Notes: generated from the letters alone by a model not told the origin. A stretch of DNA of 64,000 nt from Lethocerus indicus (GCA_019843655.1 JACDQD010000103.1:7440001-7504000); one strand, 5' to 3'; numbered from the stretch's first letter, positions 1 to 13,780 are shown. A program made the numbers and translations.

Positions 1-2595
1 CCAAATTTTTCGATATAAAGTAGTCGGGATGTTTCTTTGCGGAAAGGTGCAAGATACTCGTTTCGTCGGTTTCGTCGCGGACAGACAGGCAGACAGACAA
101 ACACGACTACAGTAATTAATTAAATACGTCGCGACTTCAAAATATCTATTGTCGTAGATTTTCGTCGTAGGTCGAAAACACAGCCCGTTAGGCAGAAGCA
201 CAAAAAAATTGAAGCGGAAACCCGGTACCGGTCTTTCATTATTTCGTAACGGGTTCGCTCGAGTTTCGGGGTTTGGCGGGTAGGGACGGGCAATAGGCAA
301 AAGGGAAAGGCCGGCAATAACCCGGGCCCTTTGTGGGCCCGCTAAAATTCGGCCCAGAAATCGTTTAATACGATACCCTTGTCCGGGCTTCTTTATACCC
401 GCCGGCCTCGAGCAGCGGTGTTGTCTTACAAAAGGGCCGAGGCCCCGCCACTACTCGGCGTCCTCAACTTTGAACCTTCGGCCGCCGCCGCCAAGATGGG
501 GTCCCACGGTACCGGCGAAATCATTACAGTCCTCGATTCGGCGAGAGCAGTGAGTCAATCGTTGACCGTACGCAGTAACAGTACTGCGGGCAGCTTTATT
601 AAGAATACTAACCCCGGGAGGGCCTCATTCCACATCGGACACCCCGGGCACAATAACACGAATTTCCATAGCAATTACTTTCCCCCGGTTGGGGAGGGGT
701 TGGTTCTGAGGCGCCGGTGATAATTGGCGCCCCGAAATAGAGAAGGGGCCCGTTGGGAAATCTGGGACTCGTGGGGATCGTTGGCCCGCTCTTCGAAACC
801 CGATACATATAGGGTGCACAGACACTGCGGCGTGGAAAAATTAGCACCCCTTCCAGTAACCCTTACCTAAAAGACCGACGATAATACGCGGAAAGTTGTT
901 GTCGATTGATCTCCGGCCGTAGATCTTCGCATGGCTTCAGACCTAATAGGCTAGAGGAGCTGGAAAATTTAAATCGGATATTAGTTTTTATTTTTATTTT
1001 TTAGTTTAGAAAAAATGTCAATAAAATAACCGTTTGCCTATACAAAGAATTCGTACATACTTAATCCATAAATACGTTAGTATAATTCTCAAAACTTTAA
1101 AATAAAAATGCTATAAGGAGGATATTTGAAAATAAAGGATATTTATTTTTGCACTCCCGCCTATAATATAATGATTATTCAAAAATATAAACAGTCGGTT
1201 TTTTAACAGATTAGAGCTCATTAATATAGCTATGAGGGTGATATCCAGTTTCGTTCGTATTTCTCATATCTAATGGAATATCTAATGGACACTGGAAATG
1301 AATGAAATTATATTAAAAAAATCCTTCGAGACAAGACAAAAAGTTGGTATTAAAAAACAAATAAATAAGGTGGAGGGATTTAGGTGGGGAATAAGGGGGG
1401 AATTTATTAAGCCGAGAAGAAGAAACGGTTAAAATGTTGGCGACCCCCTTTTTTTTAAGCCCCGTTCCCAAAATTCTTTTCTCTCGGCTCTGTTGTCGAG
1501 GTCTAGCAGTTGCTAATGGAGGCGCCGATTGTGGATGGCTCGTAAAATGGCCGGTTGGTGGGAGGGGGGGATTGGTTAGCCCGGATTTCTCTCCCAATGG
1601 AAATCCGCGCTAGTTCGACTTGTTTCCTTCTCCCGTTTTTTCTGTTCTCGCCTTGCCCTTTCCCTTTCATTTCCTCCTTTATATAAGGCCGTCAATAAAA
1701 CGCGTGCCAATATGAAACCCGTGTTGCTCTGTCTATTTTCGTTTGTTTCTTCTGCCAACACATTGCCGAACATTGGCTATTTCATGTATACCGGATATGT
1801 GATAACATACAGAAAATCACATTTAAATACAAACTATAGCTAGCTCTACGTTTAATTTTGTTAATATTTTAAGATTCTTCGTCTTCCTTTAACCATCTAA
1901 AATTCTATACTGGGAGCTAAACTGAAAAGGTAGTTTCTTTCGTGTTCTTGCGTATTCTTGTGTTATGAATGGCAGTTCAGTATAGAGTTATGCGGGCAAT
2001 TATTGCATAGTACTCAAAGCAAGACTAACACACGCCATCCAGACGAGAGAAAGAACTGAAGAGAAAAAAAGTACTCCAGTTTCGCAACAGTCAACAGTCG
2101 GGATATTTCACTTACCTATATTGAGGGTAAAAACTTCAGACTCCGTTTACACCCATTCATTGGCATACTTAGCTCTGCGGATGATATAATTTCGATATTA
2201 TCTCAGTGTCGTTTACAAGAATACTTTCACAAGAGTTGGCAGAAAATTGAGAAAACTAGTTTAATCTTGGAATCTTCATCTCCGGAGCCTCGTAATGACC
2301 GAAGGGGAATCCTCTCGGCCTTTTTGTGTAAATGGCTCCAGAATCTCGAGTTGGGGCAAAAAATTCTGTCCAATCTGCAGTGGAAGTTCGAGCTGCCGTG
2401 GATTAGAGGTTTTCCGGATCGAGGAAAAAAGTGCGCAAATCAGGAAATCCGAAACCCACTTCCTACGGGGTTTGAGTTCCGAATTTTTTGCTTGAGAAGT
2501 AATGAGCTCTTATATTTTTCTTATTATTCTTATGTCGGTACTAGTGGGGTACGATTGATGGGTACGATTGGCTTCAACATCCGCGTCCGATATTC

Positions 2596-2597
<2 letters not shown>
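1..2597. other. Non-coding stretch, no recognised gene
   Basis: Positions 300-830 are GC-richer, with CpG and GGCC-type words. Positions 960-1,430 are AT-rich and 1,430-1,780 mixed with pyrimidine-rich runs. Open frames here are short and overlap on opposite strands, and none resembles a known family. A TATATAAGG word lies near 1,680 and a minus-strand TAG|GTAAGTG junction at 2,115/2,116, but neither has supporting context. Nothing firm is seen. Confidence 0.6.

Positions 2598-2644
<47 letters not shown>
2598..2644. repeat. (TA)n microsatellite
   Basis: An uninterrupted alternating TA tract of about 47 bp. It creates artificial open frames of repeated Tyr-Ile on both strands, which should not be taken as genes. 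Four other TA tracts of similar form occur in the window. Confidence 0.97.
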
Positions 2645-2647
<3 letters not shown>

Positions 2648-5600
2648 GCCTCGCGCTGTAGGTACATCAACGGGATGTTGCGTACCTATATTGGCAATAT
2701 GGTGAGAGCGCTCTAGAGGGCGTGTCGGTAGGGTCCTAAACGGGATTCTTCGATTGCCCACCGGCCAATTCCGATATCGGTCGATTGGAGCGGGGAATCA
2801 GGAGCGATATATACGACGAGGGCACCGCTTAATTGGCCGTAGACGTATGCCCGGCCGGCCCAGCTGCGGCCTATTATTGCACCGCCTAAACGGTGAATAA
2901 TCCAATTTGCGGGTGAGGCATCTCCCGAACGTGGGCAGACCTAGTCCCTTCCGCTTCCGTTCAGCTACGATTGTTCCCGACATTAGTACTCCATTCCGGA
3001 TATAGGTCCTATTCCCGCACTCCGCAAGTGATTTTGTCCTATATTATTATATTAACTGAATTATAGTCAGTTTTACGACCACGGGACTTCGATTATTTTT
3101 CATTTGACCTAGTGATGTATAAGAAATAGTAAAAATATAGAAGGAAATATTAAACGTTTTTTCGCGATAAATAACATCTAAAACGCGATAACATAGCTAT
3201 TTAGTTACTGATCGTTGGGAATAAGTAGTAATTAACTTGAAAATTTGAATTAATGAATTTCTTGGAAGAAACAAAATTTAGTGATTAAAATAAAAATAAA
3301 TAACCCGAAATGAATAATTGATAATTCAGGAAGATTGCATAGAAAATATAGTATATTGATTCGATGGAATATTGTATAATATTATTTCTGTTTTTTATTA
3401 TATATAAAATAAATAACGTAACATCAAAAATTTTATAAAAACTAAAAAGGACCGCAAATTTCGTTCATATACCTTCGAATATATTTTCACAATATTTGAT
3501 GCCGTGTACAGGGTGTACGGATAAACGCTTACGTACGACATTTTGGGAAACGGAAAGGAGTCACGGACGGGGCTTAGTTTGAAACATAATTCAGATGTGA
3601 CATAGTACGCGTTGTTTTGGAGTTGTGCCGACTAGTACCATTTTCTGCATTCTGAGCCCGTGCGTGCGACCCGAATGAGATTCGGCCCTACGTAATGGGC
3701 AATTGGTGCGTGTGATGGCGGTTTCGGGATAATTAGCGATCAGTTTGAACCCAAACCTGTACAACTAGTTGTTCCCCTGGGGTGTTGTTTCGAATTGTGG
3801 CCAAAACCACGGACCGGGTTTCCTACGTAGTTCCCAGGTATTAATTAAAGGCTAATATTTTTTGCGATTTGGGTACAGATCGGAGGCGCCTTATCCATTC
3901 AAAGGGTACAACAAATGGGGTTAATAACTTATTAATAACAGCCGGTAGTGTACAAAAATTAACGGTGAATTTAAAATCATTATGGATCTAGTTCGTTATT
4001 CATTTAAATTATTATACCACTTTTCGCATGTTATATTTCTTACACGTTTATCTGAATCAAAATTTGACTGAACAGTGGTTAAGTAACCAACTACAGTTGG
4101 GGTGTCATATTAGCTTTGCTTTCATTCACGGCGCATAGGTTATACTACACCAGGCATTCAAATGAAATTACCAGATTATTGTCAGGCTTATTTTCATAAT
4201 AGTTGTTAAGTCGTTTTATAGTTATTTTAAACTACAAGAAGAAAAGGAATTATTTGTTAACTTTATTTGATTTACATATATTAAATTTATCGATTTGTAT
4301 TTGGTGTACAAATGAATACTCTATGGGAGTAGTGTTAATTCTTGCATCCAAATGGACAAACCTACATCCTATCAAGTTTTTTAGTCACATTAAAAGATTA
4401 AAATAATGTAAGATGTAAGATTACAATAAAATAATGTAATCTTGTAAAAATAATAAACTGCAATAAATTGTTTCATACAGAATGCCATAATAATTATGGA
4501 AGTATGACACATATTATTCTACTACGCTTTCATCACCTATATCTTCTCTATTTTTTTAGCATCTAACACAGAACCTAACAAATATTAGGGCCATATATAA
4601 GTCTAAAACTGTACCACGATTTATATCGTTTATTTTCAAATTCTTTTTGTTCACAAAGTAGTCCGGAACAATTATACTCCGATGCGATTATTTTCTTTAC
4701 AGCGAGAAGGAAGGACCGCTATCCTAAAGGATCGCTAATTATCATTTAAACTCCTCGACATTCTTATTTGTGTAAAGGGTCCCTGGAATATTGCCGACAG
4801 GCCTCGATCGTGAAGTTCCGGATCATTTTTGAGAAAGCGGACGTCGGAAAGGGCCCATTAACAAAGGCCTTGGGGTCGGCAAACTTTGAGCATGGCACGA
4901 CTCTGCTGGAGGCCATTTTTACCAAAAGCAAGCACACGCCCCCCTCCCCCACAGTTTACCTCACATTGTCAACATAACTTTGCTCATTGGCACTGGGAAA
5001 TAGTTTACAGCACTCCAGAATACAGAATTGCCCCCCCCCCCCAAATCACGTTCCCGGAACCTAAATAATCAATCAGTCCTTGTCATTCCCTTCAGTTTCG
5101 TTTAGGAGTAGGGAGGAAAAATTACAGATATCCAGGTTATATCAGTAGATAAGCGTTCGATTCGTCGGTGGAGGTCCGTAATTTCCCGAATTTCTGTTGA
5201 TTAACAAAATTGACCGTTTCCCCAATATACCACGCTAAACAACACTCCTCCCAAGTATAATACTAGGCCATTAACAGTACACACCCCTAGGTCAATCGAG
5301 GAAGGTCTCGCCCGGCAGGAGCAAACCCCAGTATTACTTTCCACGATAATTACCCTCGCAGCAGATTCCCCTCTCCCCTCTTGAATTGAAGGAAGCCCAC
5401 AAGTCAACTAAATGCGACCTGCCCTTTCTGGAAACCTATTTTGCCTGGCTTATTTTTCCCCCTGCCCAGTTGAGAAGCGGCCGCCCCTTACCTCCAACCC
5501 AATTACAGGTAGTGTTCCCTAAGTCGGCTCAAACTTGGCCAGAACGCAGCGGGGTCATTACAGTCGGTAAAGTTTAGAGTTTCAAGTTGGCCTAGCCTAA

Positions 5601-5757
5601 CGTCGTTCGACGGGACGTCTCCGATAAGAAAATAAGCTTCCGGTCTTTATCCGATTTTCGGAAGGGAATTTAATTGGCCGGAAAAAAAGAGGGTATTTTT
5701 CCTTGGCCGGAAATCGCCGTTCTCTCCCTTATTATGGAAAAGCCTACGTGACTCTTA
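2645..5757. other. Non-coding stretch, alternating AT-rich and GC-richer blocks
   Basis: Positions 2,700-3,010 and 3,500-3,900 are GC-richer, while 3,040-3,500 and 3,950-4,680 are strongly AT-rich. Around 4,419-4,443 a small AT-rich inverted repeat is present (arms AAGATTACA and TGTAATCTT). A poly-C run lies near 5,032-5,042. The short open frames at 4.76-5.07 kb overlap on opposite strands and are not credible genes. Confidence 0.55.
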
Positions 5758-5775
5758 CCTGAAAATAATATGTAT
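5746..5775 (-). other. Candidate recursive splice site (minus strand)
   Basis: On the minus strand the sequence reads ATTATTTTCAG|GTAAGA, with the junction between plus positions 5,759 and 5,758. A pyrimidine-leaning 3' splice site joined directly to a near-consensus 5' splice site is the form of a zero-length (ratchet) exon known from very long fly introns. The pyrimidine tract is short and broken by A residues. It is also opposite in strand to the better candidates at 18.8 and 34.0 kb, so this is a weak call. Confidence 0.25.
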
Positions 5776-8767
5776 CGATACGCGTATCTCCCCTACTTCG
5801 CATTCGAGTGCCCTTCAAAGTGGAATTCCGAGGAAATGATTTTTATATATAATTATACCAATATATATTGTCGTCCTCTAATCTGCTGTCAAGCTTAGTC
5901 GAATGGCTTTTCTTGTTGTGATTGATTTTTTTTCACTCCAGACCCACTCCAATTTACCGGGGGAGGATTTTTCCCGGAAGCTTTTAGATCGCTTAAATTT
6001 TCGAGGAATTATTGAAGATACTATTACAACGGTATGACCTCATACATTTCCTTAACATTGGGTTTGAGTTGAGATAAGAGAAGGGAATTTAATTTTTCAG
6101 TTTATTTTTTTTACAAATTTAATTACAAATTAATGTTTTGGATACGTTTGTTGAAGACAAAATAAAACGGAATCATTAAGTCGGGGCTTTTTATTTGGTA
6201 TAATATTAAGGATTTCGTAACTGGGCTCTAAATTTTATATTGGTGGCTTCTTTGTATAACCTTGTATAGGGGTGATGTTTCCCGAGGAAGCAGGGTTCCC
6301 GACCCGTTGTTCCACTCCTCTGAGATATTTGACCCCGAAATATTTTAGCCTCCAGCCATTATTCGGCATTCCCATCAATCCTTTACATCCCCCCAAAGCT
6401 ACCGATCTCTTCGACCAAATAACTTCATGTTTCAGTTACCACGAATATCGTATTGGAAGGATAATGAATACGCCAAATATTATGCAAGTATTTAAAAGCT
6501 CGCGCATTACTATTGTGTCCTGTCTGTGCTTAATATTTTTTCTGCTTAATGTGAAAACGTTTCGAAAGAAATATTTGATAGATCGTCTCCAACTTTGCGC
6601 AGACTGAAAGGTCGTTAGTTATAGTTCTAATAAATATAAAAAATTATATTAATAGTAAAGTCTTTCGTTTATATAGTATTTTTGATTATTTTAATCAAAA
6701 AATGTTTACCGCTTAATATAGTACTTAATTTAGGCCGCACTAATACTTGATATGTTCCAACGTGACGCAGTATTATAGTCATTATTGTTTGTAAGATGTT
6801 TGTTATATCGAGCCCCCTCAAATCGATGGACCCCAAAACCAATAGACAATAAATTGGAGAAAATCCCCTGTAAAGAGACCAGCAATAAATCGCTCGAAGG
6901 CCCCGATCCACTTGCCTACTTTATCTAACTCCGCTTAACATTGAAACTGTATACTTTTTTCAATTTATTGGCGGACTCCCAATAAAAGAACCGTCTTCTA
7001 AAACAATCCGACCGGCGGACAGTTACAGCTTGTGACAATCTCGGCTGAAAATAAGTGTAATTTAATGTCCACCGGCTTTGGATGTAGTTGCATAAGAACA
7101 TTTGAACGAATCTTGGGTGAGTAGTAGCGTATTTTTTCTGAAAAGTCAAACATGCTCAGCGGATTTGAAGGAATAATAGTTATATCGGTAAATATTTATT
7201 TACAGTAGCATTAATTGTCCCAGATATATTTCATATAATTCAATAGAGTAAGTGCTTTGTATTAAACATTTTCACATTCAGTTGAAATTTTTAATTGGAT
7301 TTTTAATTCGGTCCGCCGCCATTATTTCAAACCGGGCTTTAATGACTAAGCTTTCTCGGCACTAATCGTGGGCCTGTAACTACGGAATTCTCATTCAATT
7401 ACTCCTTTTAGAGAAACATACATTCATTATATTTGTGCATCTCGCCACTTGTATTTGAGAGCGACAGCCGAATATACAACTTACATGGGAAGCAGTTGTT
7501 CAGGACTAGACGTGCGAACTAAATTCTAATGAGTATGCGGGACGCTGAAAAATGCTTCTCTAGACCCAAATGTTTAAGCAGATATTTGGATAAGATTGAA
7601 AGAAATGCCGTAAACCCTCTTGATTGATTTATAGTTAGAGGAACAAGGGTGATTCGGAGCCAATGAAAATCAAACACCTCCACCTTGATGTAAGGAAATT
7701 TGTCTCCGCATAAGACGCTGTTGGATTTACCGTTGGGCTTTCACATTATTTATGCGTCTGATAGAAGGCGATATAGATATATCTAATAACCGGTCTCATA
7801 GCGAGGTGCAATCCCGTTTGAAGGTCCGCCGGCTTTTTTCCATTCCCATCGATTTATTCGAAGAACGCCATTCCCATCTCCCCCAGGAATGGCCTTTCTG
7901 GAGTGGGGCACCGGGTTGGAAATAGGTTGGGGATTGATCTCGAAAGAAATGAGAATCGGGAGTTAATAGATTTGTTTATTTGAAGGCCCCCAAAGGGTGC
8001 CAGCCCCGCCCCCATTCTGAGTACCCCTTCAAACCTGGCAGCTATTTGGCTAATGCCAAATCCTCGCCCCCGCCGGCTTTCTTTTCGTCGCTCCCCCTCG
8101 AAATAAAACATCTTTTACCGTCAGTTGAAAGCGACAGTAATTCCTTCGCCTTCTTCTTCTCCTTTCGTACTTTTTTTCAATGTTTACCACCTCTTAACTC
8201 CTGTCAGGCCGTTGACTCTGGCCTTTTTTTCAATTAAGGCAAGTCAAACGTAATACCTAAAGATTCCGCCGGGAAGAAAATTCTCTTTAATTCCAGATAA
8301 TTCTGTCGGGTGGTCCGTGAGTGTTTGAAATAGTATCATATTGCCGGTTCCTGTTGCCCTATGCTAGACCCGATTTTGATTCTGCTCGTCAGCACCTCCC
8401 TGTCTGTAATATGTACTCATTTAAATTCTAAGAAAAATTTAGAATAAATACAAAGAAAGAGGTAATTATCAATAGAGTAACCGGACATCGTTTGTTCTTT
8501 TTGTTGGCTACCTTACCTGCAGTGCTATGCATATATGTACATCTATATGAGTGTTTCCATATGACTATGTATCCTGATTTTCAATAATCCTTATGAAGAT
8601 ATATCTCGCATTACCTTAAAAAAAATTACAAAAGATCACAGTTAAAAATAATTGATAAATGTAACGAAAGTAAAATGTTAAATAATATTTTCATATTTAT
8701 ATTCCATATTTCCCTCTTGAATAATTATATCTGGGATTTCAATTAGACAACTGTCATTCTTTCGCAG
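5776..8767. other. Non-coding stretch, nothing recognised
   Basis: AT-rich sequence with short GC-richer islands, for example 7,800-8,100, which has a purine/pyrimidine skew. The open frames at 6.27-6.61 kb and 7.85-8.24 kb show no family resemblance, and those at 7.85-8.24 kb overlap on the two strands. A minus-strand GCAG|GTAAGG junction at 8,516/8,517 has a good 5' splice half but no polypyrimidine tract. Confidence 0.5.
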
Positions 8768-8831
8768 AATCCACTCTTAAATCATCCTTGAAATGAACAC
8801 TGCAGATTTCGATTACGAACAGATAATTACA
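8768..8831 (+). other. Weak candidate exon with an ATG
   Basis: A 3' splice site (CATTCTTTCGCAG, ending at 8,767) is followed 64 nt later by a 5' splice site (GTGAGT at 8,832). All three frames carry stops across the whole segment. An ATG at 8,793 opens 13 codons (MNTADFDYEQIIT) that reach the donor in phase 0, so it could be a first coding exon with a short 5' UTR. No protein family is recognised. The base before the donor is A rather than the usual G. Chance occurrence is quite possible; RNA data would decide. Confidence 0.2.
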
Positions 8832-8837
8832 GTGAGT

Positions 8838-9110
8838 AAATATTTATTATTAATTTATTTCCAATTCAAATTTGCGTATTAATGTAATTAGCTTGTGTAA
8901 TCAATTATGATATACGTAATTAATAATCGTATTTAACTGAGATTCGGTAATTTTAATTTCTAATCCTCCGGAATTACAGATACTAATGACATTCTAAAGT
9001 AAAACAAGAGAAACCCAAACAGGGTTACCTCGGGCCCAAACAAGGGGAAAATGAAAATTCTAGTTTTAATCTACGACTGATTCTACTGGAGAATAAGTCA
9101 AAGAAATTAT
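8838..9110. other. AT-rich non-coding stretch
   Basis: TTAAT/ATTAAT-rich sequence after the candidate exon. No repeat, gene or clear signal is seen. Confidence 0.5.
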
Positions 9111-9114
9111 TTCT

Positions 9115-9390
9115 TCGTCGGGAGCACATTCTTGCCCGCGTATCTCTGATAGGTATACTTTTCCCTCGGCTCCGAACGAACCCTTTTCAAGGACGGTAAG
9201 TCACAATGAAATCAACAGTCGGAACGAATTAGCATTAGCGGCCCCGCATGCGATTCTGACTGGTTGGCCGGAAGTGGCTGTGTCCGATGGGGGCTCACGC
9301 GACCAGTGGCGTGCATCAAACCTGTGGGGTTGCTACCAGAACGTTCTTCGACTAAATTGGAATGCATTTCTGTCTATTTTCCTGACCCGT
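9115..9390 (+). repeat. Dispersed repeat family A, copy 1
   Basis: This segment matches 16,360-16,620 in the same orientation. The core 9,172-9,302 aligns with 16,419-16,549 over 131 bp with no gaps and about 111 identical bases. Sixteen of the 20 differences are transitions. Flanking similarity is looser: there is an indel upstream, and copy 1 has an extra stretch downstream around 9,314-9,345. The core includes ACGGTAAGTCACA, a perfect 5' splice-site word kept in both copies. No terminal inverted repeats or target-site duplications were found. It may be an old transposon fragment or a duplicated conserved element. Confidence 0.8.
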
Positions 9391-12300
9391 ATTATTTTGT
9401 GGGAGGACTAAGTTGCGCCGGGCCAATTAAACGGCGTCATGTATGAGACGTGTGTCAGAGCACTGCTGAATCGCAATGCGTGAATCGCAACGAGAATGTT
9501 TCTTCCGTTTTCTTTGCGGAAAGCGTATTAATGAAAAATATAAAACTAAAGTATGTCTGAATCCTCACCCAGTAGAAAACCAGTATTAGATTAAATTTAA
9601 TGGCCCGCTCACCAAATGCGTTCGCAGTTTTTTCGTTGGATCGTTATAAAAAAAAACAGTTCTCGAGATATTATGTCCGGGAGCGGCAAAAAGGCTTGAT
9701 AACTTGCAAAATGAATTCGACTTCGGTTTACTCGTCCTCGGAAGTTATGGCGAGCCGAAAATGTTGCCGTCGGCGTGTCGAACCACTGGGACGACAGTGT
9801 CCTCCGTTATTGCCGGGGGCGGTTGAGTTCGGGACGCGGGCGTGGCCGACTGAATACGTAACTCGGGTCCACCCCGGGCCCTCTCCCCACGCGCTATACT
9901 TTACGGCCAACTATACATTATTGTATTAGTACGTGTTCTACGCGCTGTGGGATTTGCGACAGTGCCGATCTGATTCGATTATATTGTACCGGCTTTCCTC
10001 TTAATCCGAATTTCCGACAGAGACGCATACTAAACAACCGTCATTGTATAATTTAAAAACCGAACGGGCTACGGATAATATACAAACTGAATGTTCAAAA
10101 ACAAAACTGGCAGGTGCACTCTCGGCGATAAACTTTCAGGGACGCGTTTGGTCGGGTTTACTGTGGAAAAGTCGCAATATTAATTTCATATAATGGATCT
10201 ATTGGGTCAAAATGGTTATTAGATCTAATAACCTAGTTTTATACGAGTAATTAAACTTATATAGGATAGAATAAAATAATCGAATTAAGCATTACATAAC
10301 GTCACCATAACAGATAATCTAATATCCTATCTATTATTTGTTTACTTAATTTCTAGAGTGATGACTATAAGTGTAGGAGAAAGTTGTGTCAGATGCTCAG
10401 AATAATTGTTTTGCCCTACTTGTTATCTGCAGTTATTTAAACCGAGCGTCAGGGAACACGATCGATCCCTCGACCCTGGTGTAAACAGAAGCGAAACCGG
10501 GGAGAATCGGCGCGCCGTATCATTAAGCCATTATTGTACAGGAGGAGGATAAGAACGGGTGTCTTATTCGATTATGGGGTGGGCTCTGGGGGAGGGGTGC
10601 CGGGGCCTCAAATCTGTTTGCGTGTCCGACGCTTTGAATACCAAACAGGCCTACGCTGTACACCGAACAGAGGAGCTCCCCTATCCACGGACTAATTTAT
10701 AGCCGGCCGAATAACAGCCCGGTCAAATGAGACTGCACACGTGTTTTCGGCAAAAATGCCGTGTACTTTCACCGTCTGTGCTGTTAACATTGTCATTTAT
10801 TCGACACAAATTGCGGTAGAAATACAGTGCGACAGTACAGTCTTAGTTTCTGGAGCAAATTCTGAAGGGGGTTTTATCAAGTACTAATATTAAATAAAAC
10901 AGAATATCATGCCTCTTTGCGCTGCAATAATGTACATAAATCTCAACAGTCTCAACAGCACGAATAAATATTACGTGCGCCGGTAGGAGCAGACTAGAAG
11001 TAGGTAATATATCACGATCAGTCCGTGGTTACGAAAGACAAACTTAATAGAGACCGGCGGTGGGAGATGACTATCAGTGTTTGTCGGTGGACGTGCAGGG
11101 GGGAGGGGGCTGGTGGTATAACGGACGTTGTATGGATTGTTGGTGAAACGGTCCCCGTTTCATGATGAAATTCGGTTGTTTCGTGAAAAGCGCCAGCCGA
11201 CTCTTTGACAATCGCGCGGTAACGATTCATCGATAATTTGGGTATCGCGTGCCCGCCCAAAATACACAGCTCGTTTACAAAGGCAGTTCCCTCGTGTTAC
11301 GATTTCGTAACGAGTCTCCTGCGTGTATAAAACCGGTTGTGTATTTCGACGCGGTCCTCGCAAATCGCGTTATTGCCTACGCAAACCGCTTAAATGCGCT
11401 CGACTGCTGATTAAGAAGGATGGTCGGGTCTATCAAAAATAAAAATAAAATATAATAAAGTAAATATCGAAACTCGTGATTTTTAAATTATAACGTTTTA
11501 TGGAAAGTGCCCCCGATGGGCATTATGGATAGGGCATTAAAATTAAGATTTCAAGGATCTGCAAATTTTACCGAGGGTCTCAATTGATCAAGAAACCATG
11601 TCCGTTCCTCCCTTCAAGAACTGGAATTAATACGCGAAACCGGCCGTGTCCTAGATTCGATTCCCACTTTGGTACATTCCCATAACGCGGATGTCTGAAT
11701 GTTGCATTATTGAATTGCGGATCTATTAAAAGCGTCCAGAACCATACGTATACCCAGTCAATTTTTTCATCTCAACACCACCGCAGTATTATTAAAGGCT
11801 AATCACCTTAATACTGAGATGTGTTTTTAATTGAATTGCATAATAAAACACTAATTATATTCTATAGCTTGAAAAATGATAATATTATTTAGCTTGAATA
11901 TAAGTTTTATAGTAAGTGTTCAAGAGTCTTACAATTAAACTGGGCTTTTAACAACGAAGATCAAACTAAATATATTTCCAATGCATTGCGAAGTTCTTCT
12001 GTAAAGTCACGGTGGGAGTTACAAAATGCAATGTCATTCTTGGACCCGTATGGGAATCAAACGAAATAGAAATTCAATTTCTCACAGTACAGGACTATAT
12101 TAAATTTGGAGTCGAATGTTGCCGGCTGCTATAAGGAGGCGTCGGGGAAGAAGGAGGGTCGGGATTGTCGACGACTTTGCCTTAATCAGGCATTCAGTGC
12201 GGGTAAATTCAATTATTCATTGGGCCAGGAGCAAGAAGAGCGGCTTCCTACTTCGCGAGCGTCCCCGGCTTTCAGCCGGGAATAAAATTAGAATTAGACC

Positions 12301-13780
12301 GGGATTTTTCACTTCCCCCCCCCCCTTAGATCAAAGCTCTATCACGAGCAAGGGCCGACTAAGTAAATTCTGTCTCATGAGCTTTTGATCATCAACTAGG
12401 TTGACACTCCCCCACTTTTTTCCGACTTTATTAGCGACACATATTTTATGGGAATGAGTACGGCCATGGTTTCTTTCAATTCTTTTCAATCCGGACCTCA
12501 CTTTTAATTTAAAAAAAAATATGCTCATTTCACGCCTTGAGGGTGTGTACTTGACAAATTATATTTCAGAACACGGAAATATAGTCGTTTGAAGTCGGTT
12601 AAATTCATCGATTGATTTATTTTCATGACGCCTTATTAATTTAGAACGAGAATGTGTTAAATGTGTTTTAAATTCGACAACATTACTTTTGGTTTTTACT
12701 TCGTACGTTCCAAAATGGAATGCTTTTTTTAATTATAACACTATAAAGCTTTCAACATCACGTCCAATGTCATACGATGCAATACAGAGTGCAGATATTT
12801 TTTGCAATAAATCCCCCCTGAACTTTATAAATATATATTCAGGGCTTTTTGAGCAGAAAAGTAATGTTCCATCTTATTGACCCTTTTGATTATATTTTTA
12901 GAATACTGTTATATTATATCTTTCCTCATTTACACTTTATACCTTAAACATAGTTCCTTTAAGCACTAAGAGAAATATTTTGAAGGATATTGATAACTGG
13001 AAGCATCTGATCTCTTTCGAGCCCTTCTGATAGCTGAAATTCTCATCGGAATGTATTAAATTTCCCTTTGCAACACTTAGAAGTGTACATCTTTTAATAT
13101 CTTTCATGTTTTATAAATTTCGGCGCTTGATGGTGTATGCAAGAACCCGATTGAACCGTGTTTCATAAATTATGTTTAAAGAAAGTTAGCCGATAACGCC
13201 CACCGCTCGACAACGGCAGGGGAACGTTTGCACAGTAATAAAATAACACGTGACTCAGCCTTATCTGATTACCCTTTGGAGTTTCGTGCATGGTACAGTC
13301 ACCGTGACAAGCCGGTTGACATTTTCCAGTGCGACAATCGACAACGCCTCGAATAGACTTATTAATAGCTTTTCGTGCATCGAGTAGTACATTTCCAAAT
13401 GTTGTTTTCTTTGCATATAGAAAAGAGAGTATTGTACTATTAGGACGGGATCCGGTTTTATTACCGCTTATCAGTTTTTCGAACTGCAGGTACAATTTTA
13501 TTCATCCATAGTTCCCCGGGCCCCGGTTTAAAATTAAAACTCGATATTTACGAGCCGATTAAACGGAAAAGTATTCTCCGTAGGAACCGAGCCTCGACTG
13601 GCATAATGGCAAAGATCGGGCCTACGATACAATCGTCAAAGTTATAAATTATTCATTCCGCTCCCTCCGCCCTTCGCGGCCGCTTCGCAATTTGATTAAA
13701 GTTCAGGGGTAGGGGGGATGACGACGATGGGTCTGACATCACCGTGTGTGTTAGATACGTGTTAATCATGCCATTCCAAC
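9391..13780. other. Non-coding stretch, no recognised gene
   Basis: Mixed composition. Open frames at 9,600-9,929 (plus) and 11,018-11,363 (minus) resemble no family. Near 11,325 a TATAAAA word precedes a CpG-rich patch, a possible but unsupported core promoter. Poly-C occurs near 12,316. Strongly AT-rich blocks lie at 10.2-10.4, 11.4-12.0 and 12.5-13.1 kb. Confidence 0.5.

Noticed and set aside
2267..2761. Frames of about 80-150 codons across the TA tract
   Set aside because: The middle is a Tyr-Ile repeat created by the microsatellite, and both strands are open for the same reason.
11630..11690. GATTCGATTCCCA resembling a tRNA T-arm
   Set aside because: No A-box, no cloverleaf partner and no acceptor stem at the right distance.
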